DNA of 64,000 nucleotides, from contig NW_024468547.1 in the NCBI RefSeq assembly GCF_001632365.1, positions 83,820-147,819 on the forward strand, written 5' to 3'. This DNA is from Laetiporus sulphureus 93-53 (Eukaryota > Basidiomycota > Agaricomycetes > Polyporales > Laetiporaceae). Shown piece after piece: positions 22,401 through 32,621 of this stretch. A program made the position numbers and the translations under genes. The number at the start of each line of letters is the position of its first letter. Positions within the stretch are counted from its first letter, which is position 1. The notes beneath the pieces are model-generated. The model ran no database searches. It was not told where the DNA came from and saw only the letters and a program-made list of their open reading frames with translations.

Positions 22401-23667
22401 GGTCAAAGTTTATACCGGCCGCCGAATTTGCATATAATAACCAAGCACACGAAAGTACTAAAAGTTCACCTTTCTTTATTGGATATGAACGTCATCCTAG
22501 AGCTGGACCCTCTGTGACCAAGTTAGCGTCACATCCAGAAATTAGCAATTATGAGAATATACGAAGAGAAGCACAAGAGCAAGCCAAGGCAGCACTTACC
22601 CTAGTGGCAGAATGAATGAAATGGTATTATAACCAGCACATTGCCAAGGTCCCCTTTAAACAAGGAGATTGTGTCATGATAGACACCCGCAATTGACAAA
22701 TGACAGAAAGGAAGTTGAATCCTCGTCATGCTGGTCCTTATACAATTAAGGAGCAGTTAGGTCCTGTCACTTTCAGGCTGGACCTACCCAAAAACATTTC
22801 GGTTCACCCGGTGTTTCATGCTAGCCAATTGGTACCCTTTGTGGAGGATACTATATCCAGACGGCGACACACGCAACCAGTGACCATACCCATCGGTAAA
22901 GAACTCGAATACGAAGTTGAACAGATACTAGATGCAAGGATTATATGCAAGAAATTGCAATACCTTGTCAAATGGGCAGGATATGGGGATGAAGAAAACT
23001 CATGGGAACCAGTCACTAATCTGGAAAATGCCACAGAATTAATTAAAGAATTCCATGAAGAACATCCAACGGCTCCGATCAGGGCGATCACAATGCCACC
23101 TGATCCCACCAAAGACTGGAGTCAGGAGATTCAGGATGCTACAGACAACGTTGACGACATGAGTCCCAGAGAAAGAGAACTTCATGAGGCAGTAGAATCT
23201 GGAAACAGATATTTATCGACACAGCGACTAACGGAAGAAGCCCAACTACCATTACGCGCTACTACTGAATCAGCTGGCCTCGACTTATATGCCGCCGACC
23301 GTGTAACTATACCACCACATTCGCGTGCTCTAGTACCCACTGGACTCAAGATTAAGCCACCACCAGGAACATACTCTCGAATTGCTTCAAAAGCAGCATG
23401 GCACTTAAGGGGATAGATGCCCAAGCAGGGGTAATAGATCATGACTATCATGGAGAAGTCAAAGTACTGCTCTCCAATGCAACCGATCTCCCCTATACGG
23501 TCGAAATTTCCGACCGAATCGCTCAACTTATTTGTGAGCGCATACTATTACCCGTGCCGATCGAGAGGTACCTCTTGGATAAAAAGGAAAAAGAGGCTTA
23601 CGAACAAGCATGACGCAATGCAGCACGTATTCGTGCTAGGGGAGGTTTTGGTTCAACTGGCAGATAA
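19430..23667 (+). pseudogene. Gypsy 1 Pol: PR-RT-RNaseH-IN-chromodomain-dUTPase, broken
   Basis: One frame runs 19430-23416 with TGA stops at 20198-20200, 22613-22615 and 22694-22696, then shifts near 23400 and runs to TAA at 23665-23667 through a further TGA at 23611-23613. Domains in order: protease (ALVDSGAYSIFVN, ~19560), RT (VVVYLDDILIFTDD, ~20710), RNase H (ETDSSNFATGAVLEQ, ~21160), integrase zinc region (CKTCQRN, ~21950) and catalytic core ([24 protein letters not shown]), chromodomain (YEVEQILDARI, then YLVKWAGYGDEENSWEP, ~22910-23080) and dUTPase. At the first and second stops, Gypsy 2 has an arginine codon, so CGA to TGA decay is likely. Confidence 0.88.
23235..23667 (+). pseudogene. 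dUTPase domain fused to Gypsy 1 Pol
   Basis: dUTP pyrophosphatase motifs in order: 1 ESAGLDLYAAD, 2 YSRIASKAA, 3 GVIDHDYHGEVKVLL, 4 DRIAQLICE, and 5 ARGGFGSTG. The family hydrolyses dUTP to dUMP and pyrophosphate, which limits uracil incorporation during reverse transcription. Here it follows the chromodomain in the same frame. A 1 bp loss near 23400 and a TGA at 23611-23613 between motifs 4 and 5 inactivate it. Confidence 0.85.
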
Positions 23668-23945
23668 AATTCCAAAAGACTTCAAAAAGGAACGAACCGG
23701 TACGCGAAGTACTGAGCCTCAGGAATTATTGCTATAAATCGAACCAAGTTGGCCATGTCACTGTCAAACAAGCTGCCACACAAGCACATCACGCTTGAAA
23801 CCCAATCTTATTTCACCATTGACCCTCTGAAGATGATCGAACGGCACCAACTCAAGTACAGATAAGAGTGGAGACGATCGAATTCATCATAACAATTCAC
23901 TGGTCATAAACGAAAAATATCTGCTATTCAACGGAGTTCATACCA

Positions 23946-23958
23946 AAAGAGGGGGTAG
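23946..23958 (+). other. Gypsy 1 polypurine tract
   Basis: AAAAGAGGGGGTAG lies immediately before the 3' LTR, which is the expected position for the plus-strand primer. Gypsy 2 has GAAAGGGGGGTAG in the same place. Confidence 0.75.
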
Positions 23959-24640
23959 TGTTACAAACTGTAATGTTCTACATTATTTTATTGCTCACTT
24001 CGTGATCACGTGACTACCCACGTGCTCACTCACGTGTATATCTTGAAGCGCACATATCACGTGCTAAAAGCCTAGACCTCATACATCATAGATAAGGGAC
24101 TAACTACTTTGCCTAAAAGATAAGGCGCCATATCTGAAGACACAAGACCCGGTCGCTTATCCATCAATAGGATAAGCTCCGCTACCTGGGAAGGTGGTCC
24201 TATAGTTAGAGTAGTTATGCTCAGCAGGCATCACCCGCTGACTCTGTAGCCGCATGGCAAGGTCTCACAATAGCCTCGTACGACTTCGTAGATTAATGCT
24301 ATTGGCTTATATCACGATAGCTCGCAGGTAACACCGAGCTTCACCTATATTTAGAACGTGTGCTGAGTCACCGTTCACATGGACCCACTGTAGGTGTGTC
24401 CATGTCCTGGTAGACAGTGTATCAGGGGTCTGACCCTGCTTGTATATATACTGGGCTCGTCTGGGTTTACACCCCCAGACTTATCTACCTTCGTCAATAC
24501 TCGATACACTTGACTGTTACTACGACTTCCCCTACAAGTCCAGTACACCTCTTATAGTCTGCGATCTCCATCACTTCGCTTCATCCAACATAAGCAAGTA
24601 AGACCTTTCGGACTTCGCCTGATATTGGGTCTTCGTGACA
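23959..24640 (+). repeat. Gypsy 1 3' LTR (682 bp)
   Basis: Begins TGTTACAAACTG and ends CTTCGTGACA. Differences from the 5' LTR are mostly transitions plus one ~26 bp indel and a divergent patch near 24560-24620. Confidence 0.9.
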
Positions 24641-25383
24641 TTGCCACCGAAGATGGACGTACAAGCCCGACGCTGCTACAAGATGTCTACTACGTACCGC
24701 AGCTCCAGGGCAACCTCCTCTCCACCTCGTGACTCGCCGAACGAGGTCAGACCCTCATGTTCTGTGGTGACGCCTGCAAAATCACTTGCAACGGTGAGAT
24801 GACGGGCCTAGCACACAAGACAGATGGTCTCTACGTCCTCGAGTCGATCCACACACTCCCATGCGAGCGTTCGTAGCACACGCAGACTCCTCCACAGATC
24901 CTGATGACTCTTCTCTCGAAGCGCTGGCAGCGAAGACGACAACACACAAGACGAACATCGTAAAGTGGCACCACAAGACCTGCCACATGGGTACTGAAGT
25001 CACCCTACAAACAGTCTATCAAGGCGCAGTCAGTAACACGAACACCGTGAGCAACGCAACTCGCGATGTGAAGACCAGTAAGCCCATCCAGATGGGCATC
25101 AAGCCCTCGGCCACACACATCTGCACACACGGGTGTACGGCCCATGACGCCAGACTCGACCTCAAGTCGGTCAAGCGCGTCACCCTCAGGCATGCTCAAA
25201 ATGTGAAGGCACACGCTGCCTCTCACCGAATGAGTGGGTGCACACATGACGCGCACAACACCACCTCCGACGAGGGCATCCGTACATGGCAGACACGCAT
25301 GGTGAACGACCCTGAACTTCAATGCGAAGTGCAGGGCAAATCACCAAGCTTACCTGCCGGCACTCCTCACACCCCTCACGAAT
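24641..25383 (+). pseudogene. Copia pre-integrase/integrase remnant
   Basis: The Copia frame resumes after the Gypsy element: TEDGRTSPTLLQDVYYVPQL, a TGA at 24730-24732 (LLSTS-stop-LAERG), KTDGLYVLESIHTLPCER, then a frameshift near 24860 and a stretch with WHHKTCHMG where the integrase zinc-binding HH...C...C region belongs. Downstream the sequence is rich in His, Cys and Thr and no longer looks like an integrase core. Confidence 0.75.
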
Positions 25384-26304
25384 GACGAGCGGCTCGTATT
25401 GCAATCGTAGCCACTGAACACGACTCAATGCCACCATCACTCAATGCACCTAGTAGCACGTCCACCGGTGATAGCGACAATGACAGCAGCAATGACAACG
25501 ACAACGAGGGCACCACAGTACCCTCGCCCAGCCATCACGCCATGTTGCCATGTCAGACCGCATCAAACCGCTCGCCTCCTTCTCTGCCTCAGTGTGAAAA
25601 TGAGAAGGAGCACTTACCTGCCATCTCAGAGGCTACAGCATCCCTCTCTCACACTCAGACTCAATGCGCAGCCCCTCCTGCTCCCGCTCCAAAGGCTGCA
25701 AAGAGCCATGTCTGTCAATCTGCATGCGCGCGTCCAGCGCCGATTCGCGATGATGATCCGTGGTCCTCTGTCAGTGCATACAAGCCCAAGACAGTTCCAG
25801 GAGGCCTCGGAGCCAAGACGAAGTGGGAAGTAGAGACTCCAGAAGTCCAGCAGAGAACCAGAAGTGAAGGGAAACAGCCAGAGAGAGGAGGGAAGAATGT
25901 GCGTCAAGTGGGCACAGTTGAACGTGACAAGATTCGCGCGGGCGCTACGGGTCACTCAGTTGACAAAGAACCTCGGAGAATCAATGTCAGACGTGGATCA
26001 ACAGATATTAGCGACAACAGAAGAACTTATCCGGTTCGTCAAGGCCACACTCAATGACGAGTACGACCATCCATGCACCGCAATCGAGCACGATCCAGGT
26101 GAAGTCACACAGTGCAGACAGCGTACAGCGGCCCAGGTTCTATCTGCCCAGACGGACTCAAGAAATCCTACATCACAGGCACTTACCATCCAATCCGTGC
26201 AAGCCACAGTATTTTCCGAAGACCATCGGTCACGCACAGCACAAGCAGCATGAAGGATTTAATTAGTGTTCTAAGAGTAGGTCCGCATTTCCACTGAGTG
26301 GGCG
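25384..26304 (+). pseudogene. Copia internal remnant without RT
   Basis: A frame at 25428-26057 (SSTSTGDSDNDSSNDNDNEG, low complexity) resembles the spacer between Copia integrase and RT. No YVDD or other RT/RNase H motif follows before the 3' LTR, so that part has been deleted. Confidence 0.55.
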
Positions 26305-26716
26305 TGTTGGAAGTCATACAGACTTTATGTCCAGTGGGACATGGACTTAGACGTTCTGCGCGCATTCGCTTATGTAATCATATAGCCACAAGCGCGCTCG
26401 ATCTTTTCCTGCTACCTCAGCACTCGCATCATACATCGAGGCTGAGGTAAGTACCTACTGGATTCCTTACATGCTTTTACTTATACACTGTAGTCACTGG
26501 TTCCTATGTGTCTACAGGTATTTATACAGCACTCGCATCATACATCGAGGCTGAGGTAAGTACCTACTGGATTCCTTACATGCTTTTACTTATACACTGT
26601 AGTCACTGGTTCCTATGTGTCTACAGGTATTTATACAGCACTCGCATCATACATCGAGGCTGAGTCACTCGTTCCTATGTGTCTACAGCTCTCGGAAATT
26701 TTCACCTCGGACAATA
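26305..26716 (+). repeat. Copia 3' LTR with internal tandem duplication
   Basis: Matches the 5' LTR, but a segment of about 109 bp (from GCATCATACATCGAGGCTGA to TCTACAGGTATTTATACAGC) is present twice, making it 412 bp instead of 303 bp. Each copy contains an intron-like GTAAGT...CTACAG stretch. Confidence 0.85.
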
Positions 26717-26799
26717 GTTATGCATCTCGCTGCCACAAGGCTTTTATCACTGTGAGGAAGCAAGTGCAATGCATTGATGAGTCGCATATAGCGTGCTAG

Positions 26800-27440
26800 T
26801 ATGCCTATAGTCCCAGAACGATATTCATTGCATCGAAGACATCATCCTCAAACATTTCCCATTGCTCAAGCGTGCTCAAAGCGGCCTCAAGATGGTTCTT
26901 TTTTCCACAAATATCACGAGTGCTGATGTGCTTCGAGTCTATTGTTATGTTAGGATTCGACGAGTCTGCCTTGACGTTTCCCGCTCATGCGCTATCGCTG
27001 GTGTCTCTGAAGATGCGCGTCAATGGCATGAACTTAGCAAAAGTCGTGAAAAGCATGGATGCATTCGTACATCCCACACGAGAAGCATAACATGACAATA
27101 CAATATACAGCATCTGTCTCGCATATACTATGGACCTCCCTCCCATGGTAAGTTCATGGATATCAAATTGATTGATGCTTGCTTCCCAATCGATATGGAA
27201 CAATCGATGTTCAGAAGGCATGCCAAAAGCTCATCGGTCACGTGAGAAAATTTTCATAGTTCACGCATCCTAGCGGCCATATATGTCAGATCATCATCAC
27301 GAGGAAGTGCCTTATGATCAGGGACAAGTGTGGTTTCAGCAAGCTTTAACAGCTCATATCTTCCTCTGATGAGATCATTCAGCGGCTATAGCATCTAGTT
27401 GCCCCCCCCCCCCCCTGGTGATTCATCAGAGCAACGTGCT
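26800..27440. other. Right flank of Copia, nothing firm
   Basis: A plus-strand frame at 26872-27090 (FFFPQISRVLMCFESIVMLG) might be a decayed gene segment, but I recognise no family. A run of 14 C lies at about 27403-27416. Confidence 0.35.
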
Positions 27441-27446
27441 CACTAT

Positions 27447-28058
27447 GTATACTCTCAACATCATCCACACGATCGACATCAGGGTCACTCGGGCGCTCTC
27501 TGTTACCGCCGCCGCAGCACCTGCACAAAATCAATCGTCCATCCAGGTCAGCTAATTCGCTATATCTTCTGAGTTGCCGCCATCACACAATCTTGCCCCG
27601 ATATCATAGCTTTCTGCAGGGCAGATATATGGCGACGTTGCTGCAGCTATCATGTTACCACGTGCTTACAGTGTTGGCACCGGGGATCACTTCTACACCA
27701 CCAATGCAGTCGAGATGGCAAATGCAGCCACCCAGGCTACTCATTTGAAGGGATCACCTGCCATGTTCTTGCATCTGCTATTGGTGAGACCATCCCACTC
27801 TATCGCATCTATAGTCCAAGCTCAAGGGACTACTTCTACACCATGTCCAAAGAGGAGATGGACAATGCTGCGAACAACTACGGGTATACCAACGAAGGCA
27901 TTACCGCATATATCTGTCCTTTGCAGGTCAGGTACAGCAGGACCAGTCCAAGAGCTGCCGGTCACTTCTACACAACTTCGAAGAGCGAGCGAGACAATGC
28001 CATCACCAATTTGCGATACGTGGACAAGGCATTGCTTGCTACGAAAATGTATGATTGA
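27447..28058 (+). pseudogene. DUF5648-repeat protein, remnant A
   Basis: DUF5648 repeats are recognisable in two or three frames: GDHFYTTNAVEMANAA, then IPLYRIYSPSSRDYFYTM and GYTNEGITAYI, then HFYTTSKSERDNAITNLRYV. Intact relatives are small secreted proteins with three to four such repeats. An ATG at 27447 (MYTLNIIHTIDIRVTRALSV) could be the old signal peptide. Frame changes near 27740 and 27925 and loss of the usual YVLP end mark it as a pseudogene. Function of the family is not established. Confidence 0.7.
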
Positions 28059-28094
28059 ATCCAAGGTGAGAAGTCCTAGTGCCATCAAATGCTC

Positions 28095-30570
28095 ACAGGG
28101 ACTAAGCTGTCAATGTGTAGGCATGCTACGTACTTCGTACTGCATGATACTCCTTTTGAGAATCTTTTGGTTTGCTGTCATGATGGTTGTTCTGCTCTGA
28201 ATCTTGTTCCTGCAATGAATCAAAGTATTCCTGTGCAATCCTTGTAAACTTAGCTAACAGTTACTAATGCAAAGATTCAGCACTCAGCAGTCAAGAAACG
28301 CTGTGCCAGAAATGGCTATCTTCTTTTCTAGGACGTTTGGATGTTGCCACAACTCGTTCATTGCGGCTTGTGACGCAGACTCCACTGCATCAGACGTTAC
28401 TTGAATCCGATGACACTTTTACCTCATATGGTCGATAACATTCGAAGCTCCCAATCTTATGTTAGGCATGCCAGACTCATGACTGGACATACTGCCAGAG
28501 AGGTATCAGTTACGATGGCTCAAGTCCCATGGTGAGGATCTGCCCTGACCTTCAAGGCTTCAAGCTCAAGACTCGCTCAAGGCAGAACATTTTTGCTGCT
28601 GGACACATGTCGCTCTGTATTGAGGGCTCGATGGAAGGACGCCATCATGATCCATGCAATGTTTCAGGGTTATCATTCCAGGCAAGCCTTTCTCTCTTCT
28701 CACCTAGTCACACAATGGAGACAAGCATATATAGACTCATAAATTCCTACAGTGCGTTTTGGCCTCTTCATTGGAATCTCTCATCACTTCAATCACCGAG
28801 AGGGAGAGCCCCAGACGTATCGGTTTCAGTGAACACATCTGGTGCTATCCCACCTGAAAGTTCGATGAGAATCTCCGCAACGTCAGCGGTGCGCCACATA
28901 TGCTCGCACACAGGCTCTACAGACCATCAAATTCTATTTTTCGACTTCCTGCACAGAATATCGATGTGTCATCCTGCGTCCATTATCAATTTCAGAATCT
29001 TTTCGCATGCTGGTCAACCTGCTGGTGCGGCATTGTAGAAATGACTGAAGACGCCTAAAGTCTCAGTTTACAACCAAAGACGTGAACCAGAATCGGTGAG
29101 TAGCATGCCCATATGATCGAAATAAGTTGACAGTATAGGAATAAACTCTATGTTGTTTGCGGTAAGCCTGACCACATTGACAAGTGTCTACTCCATCTGA
29201 TCCGAGCAAGGTTGCTTCTCTGAGGTTTTGTACCACTGCTGCGTGTCGGAGCATGCAGGGAGCGACTACAGGAATGCCTGTCAGTCACCAATTTCTAGCA
29301 TTTCACTACACTGTAGCAGCTAGGTATGATCACAAATCAGCGACTCAATTACTACTTGATCAAAGAGAATGCAAAGTCAGGCTGCTGAACGAGCATGCCA
29401 TGCTGTATAAAGAGCACTAACGAAGCGAATCACGAACATTATCCTTTCCTCTCCACATTGTTTCCATCGCCATGTTCACTCGCAACGTCATCCGCATTCT
29501 TCCCTTGGTACTCGCTGCACTTTCTATGGCCACAAATGCTGTGCCCAAGCCAGAGGAGCCAGAGGTATACCCTCTGCATAATGAGACTGGCTCTCCGGAG
29601 ACTGACATATTGTTGTGGCATCACAGCAACTCTTGGTGAGGATGACTGTGGCGAGGTCTCTGAATCTGTCGCATTTCTGCGGGGTTATAGCCCCAGCAGA
29701 AAAGATCACTACTACATGGACGACGCCGCATCGATGGAGTACTGGATCACCAATTAGGACTACATATCCGAGGGCGATGTCAGCCATGTTTTCTCTACTC
29801 AGGTTGGGGTGACCATCCTGCTCTACTGCCTGTGGAGCGATGGGTGGCAGGACGGCTTTTACACTACGTCCAAGTCGGAGGCGGACAGCACAGTAAACAA
29901 CCTAGGCTACTACTTAAGGGAGACTGCTGCCTTCATCTATTCTGCCCAAAACTGCGGCAGCATCCCGTTGTACTGCATGTACAGCCCTAATGCCACCGAT
30001 CACTTCTACACCATGTCAGAGAGCAAGAGGGACAATGCCATTACCAACCTTGGATATGTTGATGAGGGTATCCAGTGCTACGTCCTCCCTACCGATGACT
30101 AATCTTGGGTGAGCGTCCCATCGTGATTAATTTAATATCTTGTACACCAACTGATTTGCTGTTAAACCAACATTCGTTCCATGCAACACGGCATTCTTAT
30201 TTCTTGATCTCTGTGATTCATTGGAGTGGGCTGCAGTACTTACATTGGTATCTACAAGGCTCCGTCTAAATTAGCGTGTTCCCTTTTTTTTGAGGCCAGT
30301 TACTAGTATCTGCTTGATGTTTTACAATGAGTGTGCTTGGATCTGCAATGTGAGAACTACATCGAGGTCTTTCATTATTCAGTGAACCCGGCGATACAAG
30401 TAATCATTCCCCTCGTCCTCGACTCAATGGCTAGATGAAGTCCCGGATGAACATCCAGATCTCAGCAGATGAGCGGCTCAGCAACTTGGTTTTCACTCCG
30501 AGCCTTCACCCGCACGTTAGCTATAATTCTCTGGGAGCATCCAGGTTGAACACTGAATCGTGATTAGACT
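28095..30570. repeat. Tandem segmental duplication, unit 1
   Basis: About 2.48 kb that aligns by eye with 30571 onward. Anchors: ACTCCTTTTGAGAATCTT (28150 and 30625), TGTGCCAGAAATGGCTATCT (28302 and 30790), CCTCATATGGTCGATA (28422 and 30911), GTTAGGCATGCCAGACTCAT (28461 and 39201), and CACATTGACAAGTGTCTACT (29172 and 39940). Unit 1 contains a DUF5648 gene and is free of the two large insertions in unit 2. Confidence 0.8.
29472..30102 (+). pseudogene. DUF5648-repeat secreted protein, copy B (probably broken)
   Basis: ATG at 29472 opens a clear signal peptide, MFTRNVIRILPLVLAALSMA, followed by TNAVPKPEEPE. The mature part is in another frame: DHYYMDDAASMEYWITN, a TAG at 29755-29757, then DGFYTTSKSEADSTVNNLGY, CGSIPLYCMYSPNATDHFYT, SKRDNAITNLGYVDEG and QCYVLPTDD with TAA at 30100-30102. 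An intron may link the first two parts, but I could not phase it. The in-frame TAG (compatible with CAG to TAG) suggests a pseudogene. A TATAAAG lies at 29406-29412. Confidence 0.7.
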
Positions 30571-30987
30571 CAGAGCTGTCAAAGTGTAAGCACCCTACAA
30601 ACTTCTACGGTACTTCACAATACTCCTTTTGAGAATCTTCTAGTTTGCTGTCAGCGTGGTTGTTCTGCTCTGAATTTTGTTCCTACAATGAACATAGTAC
30701 CCTTGCACTGTCCTTGTAAACTTAGAAGTTGCAGTTACTAATGCTAAGACTCAGCGCGCGGCGCTCGGCGCTCAGCAGTCAAGAACCGCTGTGCCAGAAA
30801 TGGCTATCTTCTTCAGGATGTTTGGACGTCGCCACAAATCATTTATTGCAGCTTGTCATCAACACAGAACTTCACTGCATCAGAGGTTACCTGAATCGAT
30901 GACATTTTTACCTCATATGGTCGATACAATTTGGCGCTCCTTCGAATTAGCGATAATGGAAAGATGCGTACCAGAACCTTATGTTAG

Positions 30988-31709
30988 TGTCACAGATTTT
31001 CGCCACAAAGTCTGCACGTGACTTTTCTCACACCACAGATCATGTGCTTCATCAATATCTCATGCCACTCAGCCACAGACGCGACGTGTAGAGATCAGGT
31101 GATAGTCCACATCACATGTTATGGTCCAGAACCACGGATGATACGGTCGGACCTGTCTATTCCAGGATACAATAGGGCCACCCATTTGGGAACAAAAGGA
31201 ACAAGAACTATTGTTATGCATCGGCCTTCCGCTTCCTATTAGTTTAGCCAGAAGCCTAGATAGACACGATGTTCACACCGGAGAACAAAAGGGAAACCAA
31301 GATAGGCACGATGAGCACACGCATTACTGCGGCAACCATCGATCTTCCCACTTATTGTTCTACTTCCGGACATCCTATTGTTTCATGTATGGCCATTAGC
31401 TTATACCCGTAGATAGGTAGCTTAGGTAAGATAGCCCGCTGTACATGTATATAAGACCAGCCATGTAGAGGATGAACCCTCAGATTGTTTCTCCTCGTCT
31501 ACTACCTGTAGCACTCACTGAGCTCACCAGCTCCTTCATATATCTCTCACCCTTTCCTGCGCCCGCCACATCGACCAGTAAGTCAACAGGCTCTTGCACC
31601 ACATAGGGTTCAGGGGGATACTTTTGGGATCAGGGGGATCAGGGCAGCACGTTCCACGTGACTGTCCCTTTTTAGTCTTTTTGATCTCTTGTCTGGTGTT
31701 ACCGTGACA
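30988..31709 (+). repeat. Gypsy 2 5' LTR (722 bp)
   Basis: Same length as the 3' LTR. My visual comparison finds about two dozen differences, all but one of them transitions. A TATATAAG near 31447 is the likely promoter. Confidence 0.92.
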
Positions 31710-31724
31710 TTAGAAACAATCTGA

Positions 31725-32600
31725 CATTTTCTGCACCCCTGCTTAGTGTCTAACACAAGTGGCCACGTATTTTCAGTGCAAGCAGTTTCAGCCGTAGCGC
31801 GTGGCTTTTTTGACACACATTCCAATCTGATCTCTACCCAGCGTGAGCCTCAGCAAGACTCTGAGCTGCCCAAAGCCTCAAAGTGCAAGGCCACCCCCAG
31901 GATTGACCTCGATGCCCACTACAAGCGTCAGGAAACCAACAAGGAGCGTGGAAGACTCCTCACACTCACGTCACTCGGTGCATCGTCCACAGACAGGCAG
32001 CACACAGCAGCTAGGATTGTCGATACTATGCACATTATAAAGCGCGGAATCATCCGCAAACCTCACGATCACACCCCACCACTTGAATGCTACAAGCCCA
32101 GACAAGGATGTCTTACCACTGGTAGTCGCAAGCCAGCACCACCCCCAGAGCTTATCACCTCCAACGCAGTTCCTCCCCCCATCATTGCTCCCATTCCAAC
32201 TCGTCCCCTACCCAACTTCATGAAGACAAACACCATCACACGTCCCATCTGCCCACTCCCTTCCAGAGTCTGGCCGACGATCCACATCGAGACCCTTACG
32301 AAGCAAGTAGATGCTACCCGCTTCAGGCTCCAACCCATATTAGGAGCATTCTCATATCGTCTCAAGGACGAGCATCAAGGACCCATCTTTAGCCTCGCCA
32401 CAGAGCTCGATAAAGTCTGCACTGACCTACACACAGGAACGTGCACATATACATTCATCGAGAAGCAGGTTATTAACAAAGTCTGTCTGGAGATGGGAGG
32501 AATCAGTTTCAAGCAGATAGGGAAGGAAGAGAGGCTGCAGGAAATTGCCAAGGCTCTGGTCTTTATCTCGAAAGCGAGATATTTGCACTTTTTGTACTAG
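31725..32600 (+). CDS. Gypsy 2 upstream ORF, unknown function
   Basis: Open for about 291 codons starting 15 nt after the 5' LTR; the first in-frame ATG is only at 32028 (MHIIKRGIIRKPHDHTPPLE). The middle is proline-rich (PPPELITSNAVPPPIIAPIP). The end is probably helical (IFSLATELDKVCTDLHTG, then EERLQEIAKALVFISKARYL). No domain is recognised. Its location and general make-up parallel ORF A of Gypsy 1. Without an early ATG, a non-AUG start or a spliced leader would be needed, or only the part from 32028 is made. Confidence 0.5.
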   Translation, partial: HFLHPCLVSNTSGHVFSVQAVSAVARGFFDTHSNLISTQREPQQDSELPKASKCKATPRIDLDAHYKRQETNKERGRLLTLTSLGASSTDRQHTAARIVDTMHIIKRGIIRKPHDHTPPLECYKPRQGCLTTGSRKPAPPPELITSNAVPPPIIAPIPTRPLPNFMKTNTITRPICPLPSRVWPTIHIETLTKQVDATRFRLQPILGAFSYRLKDEHQGPIFSLATELDKVCTDLHTGTCTYTFIEKQVINKVCLEMGGISFKQIGKEERLQEIAKALVFISKARYLHFLY

Positions 32601-32621
32601 TTTACATACACCTATATCACA

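Larger units (their letters stand above)
15558..24640 (+). mobile_element. Ty3/Gypsy chromovirus 1, nested in Copia
   Basis: 9.1 kb element with LTRs 15558-16264 and 23959-24640, both TGTYAC...GTGACA. The flanking 5 bp TAGCC (15553-15557) and TTGCC (24641-24645) fit a target duplication with one later change. The interior holds two unidentified ORFs, gag, then pol with protease, RT, RNase H, integrase, chromodomain and dUTPase. Pol has four TGA stops and one frameshift, so this copy is dead. It is younger than the Copia element it entered. Confidence 0.9.
14050..26716 (+). mobile_element. Ty1/Copia LTR retrotransposon, decayed and split by a Gypsy element
   Basis: The element is bounded by direct LTRs (14050-14352 and 26305-26716) beginning TGTTGGAAGTCATAC and ending near ACAATA, and flanked by the 5 bp duplication GTTAT (14045-14049 and 26717-26721). 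Order inside: primer-binding site, gag with zinc knuckle, protease with DSGA, and pre-integrase/integrase pieces. No reverse transcriptase or RNase H motif remains, so it is non-autonomous. A 9.1 kb Ty3/Gypsy element sits in it at 15558-24640. Confidence 0.88.

Noticed and set aside
24861..25383. Cys/His-rich frame as a novel zinc protein
   Set aside because: It lies inside Copia just after the integrase zinc-binding region and begins at a frameshift, so it is decayed element sequence.
27403..27416. Run of 14 C as a functional site
   Set aside because: Simple homopolymer, likely variable or a sequencing weak point; nothing around it suggests a role.
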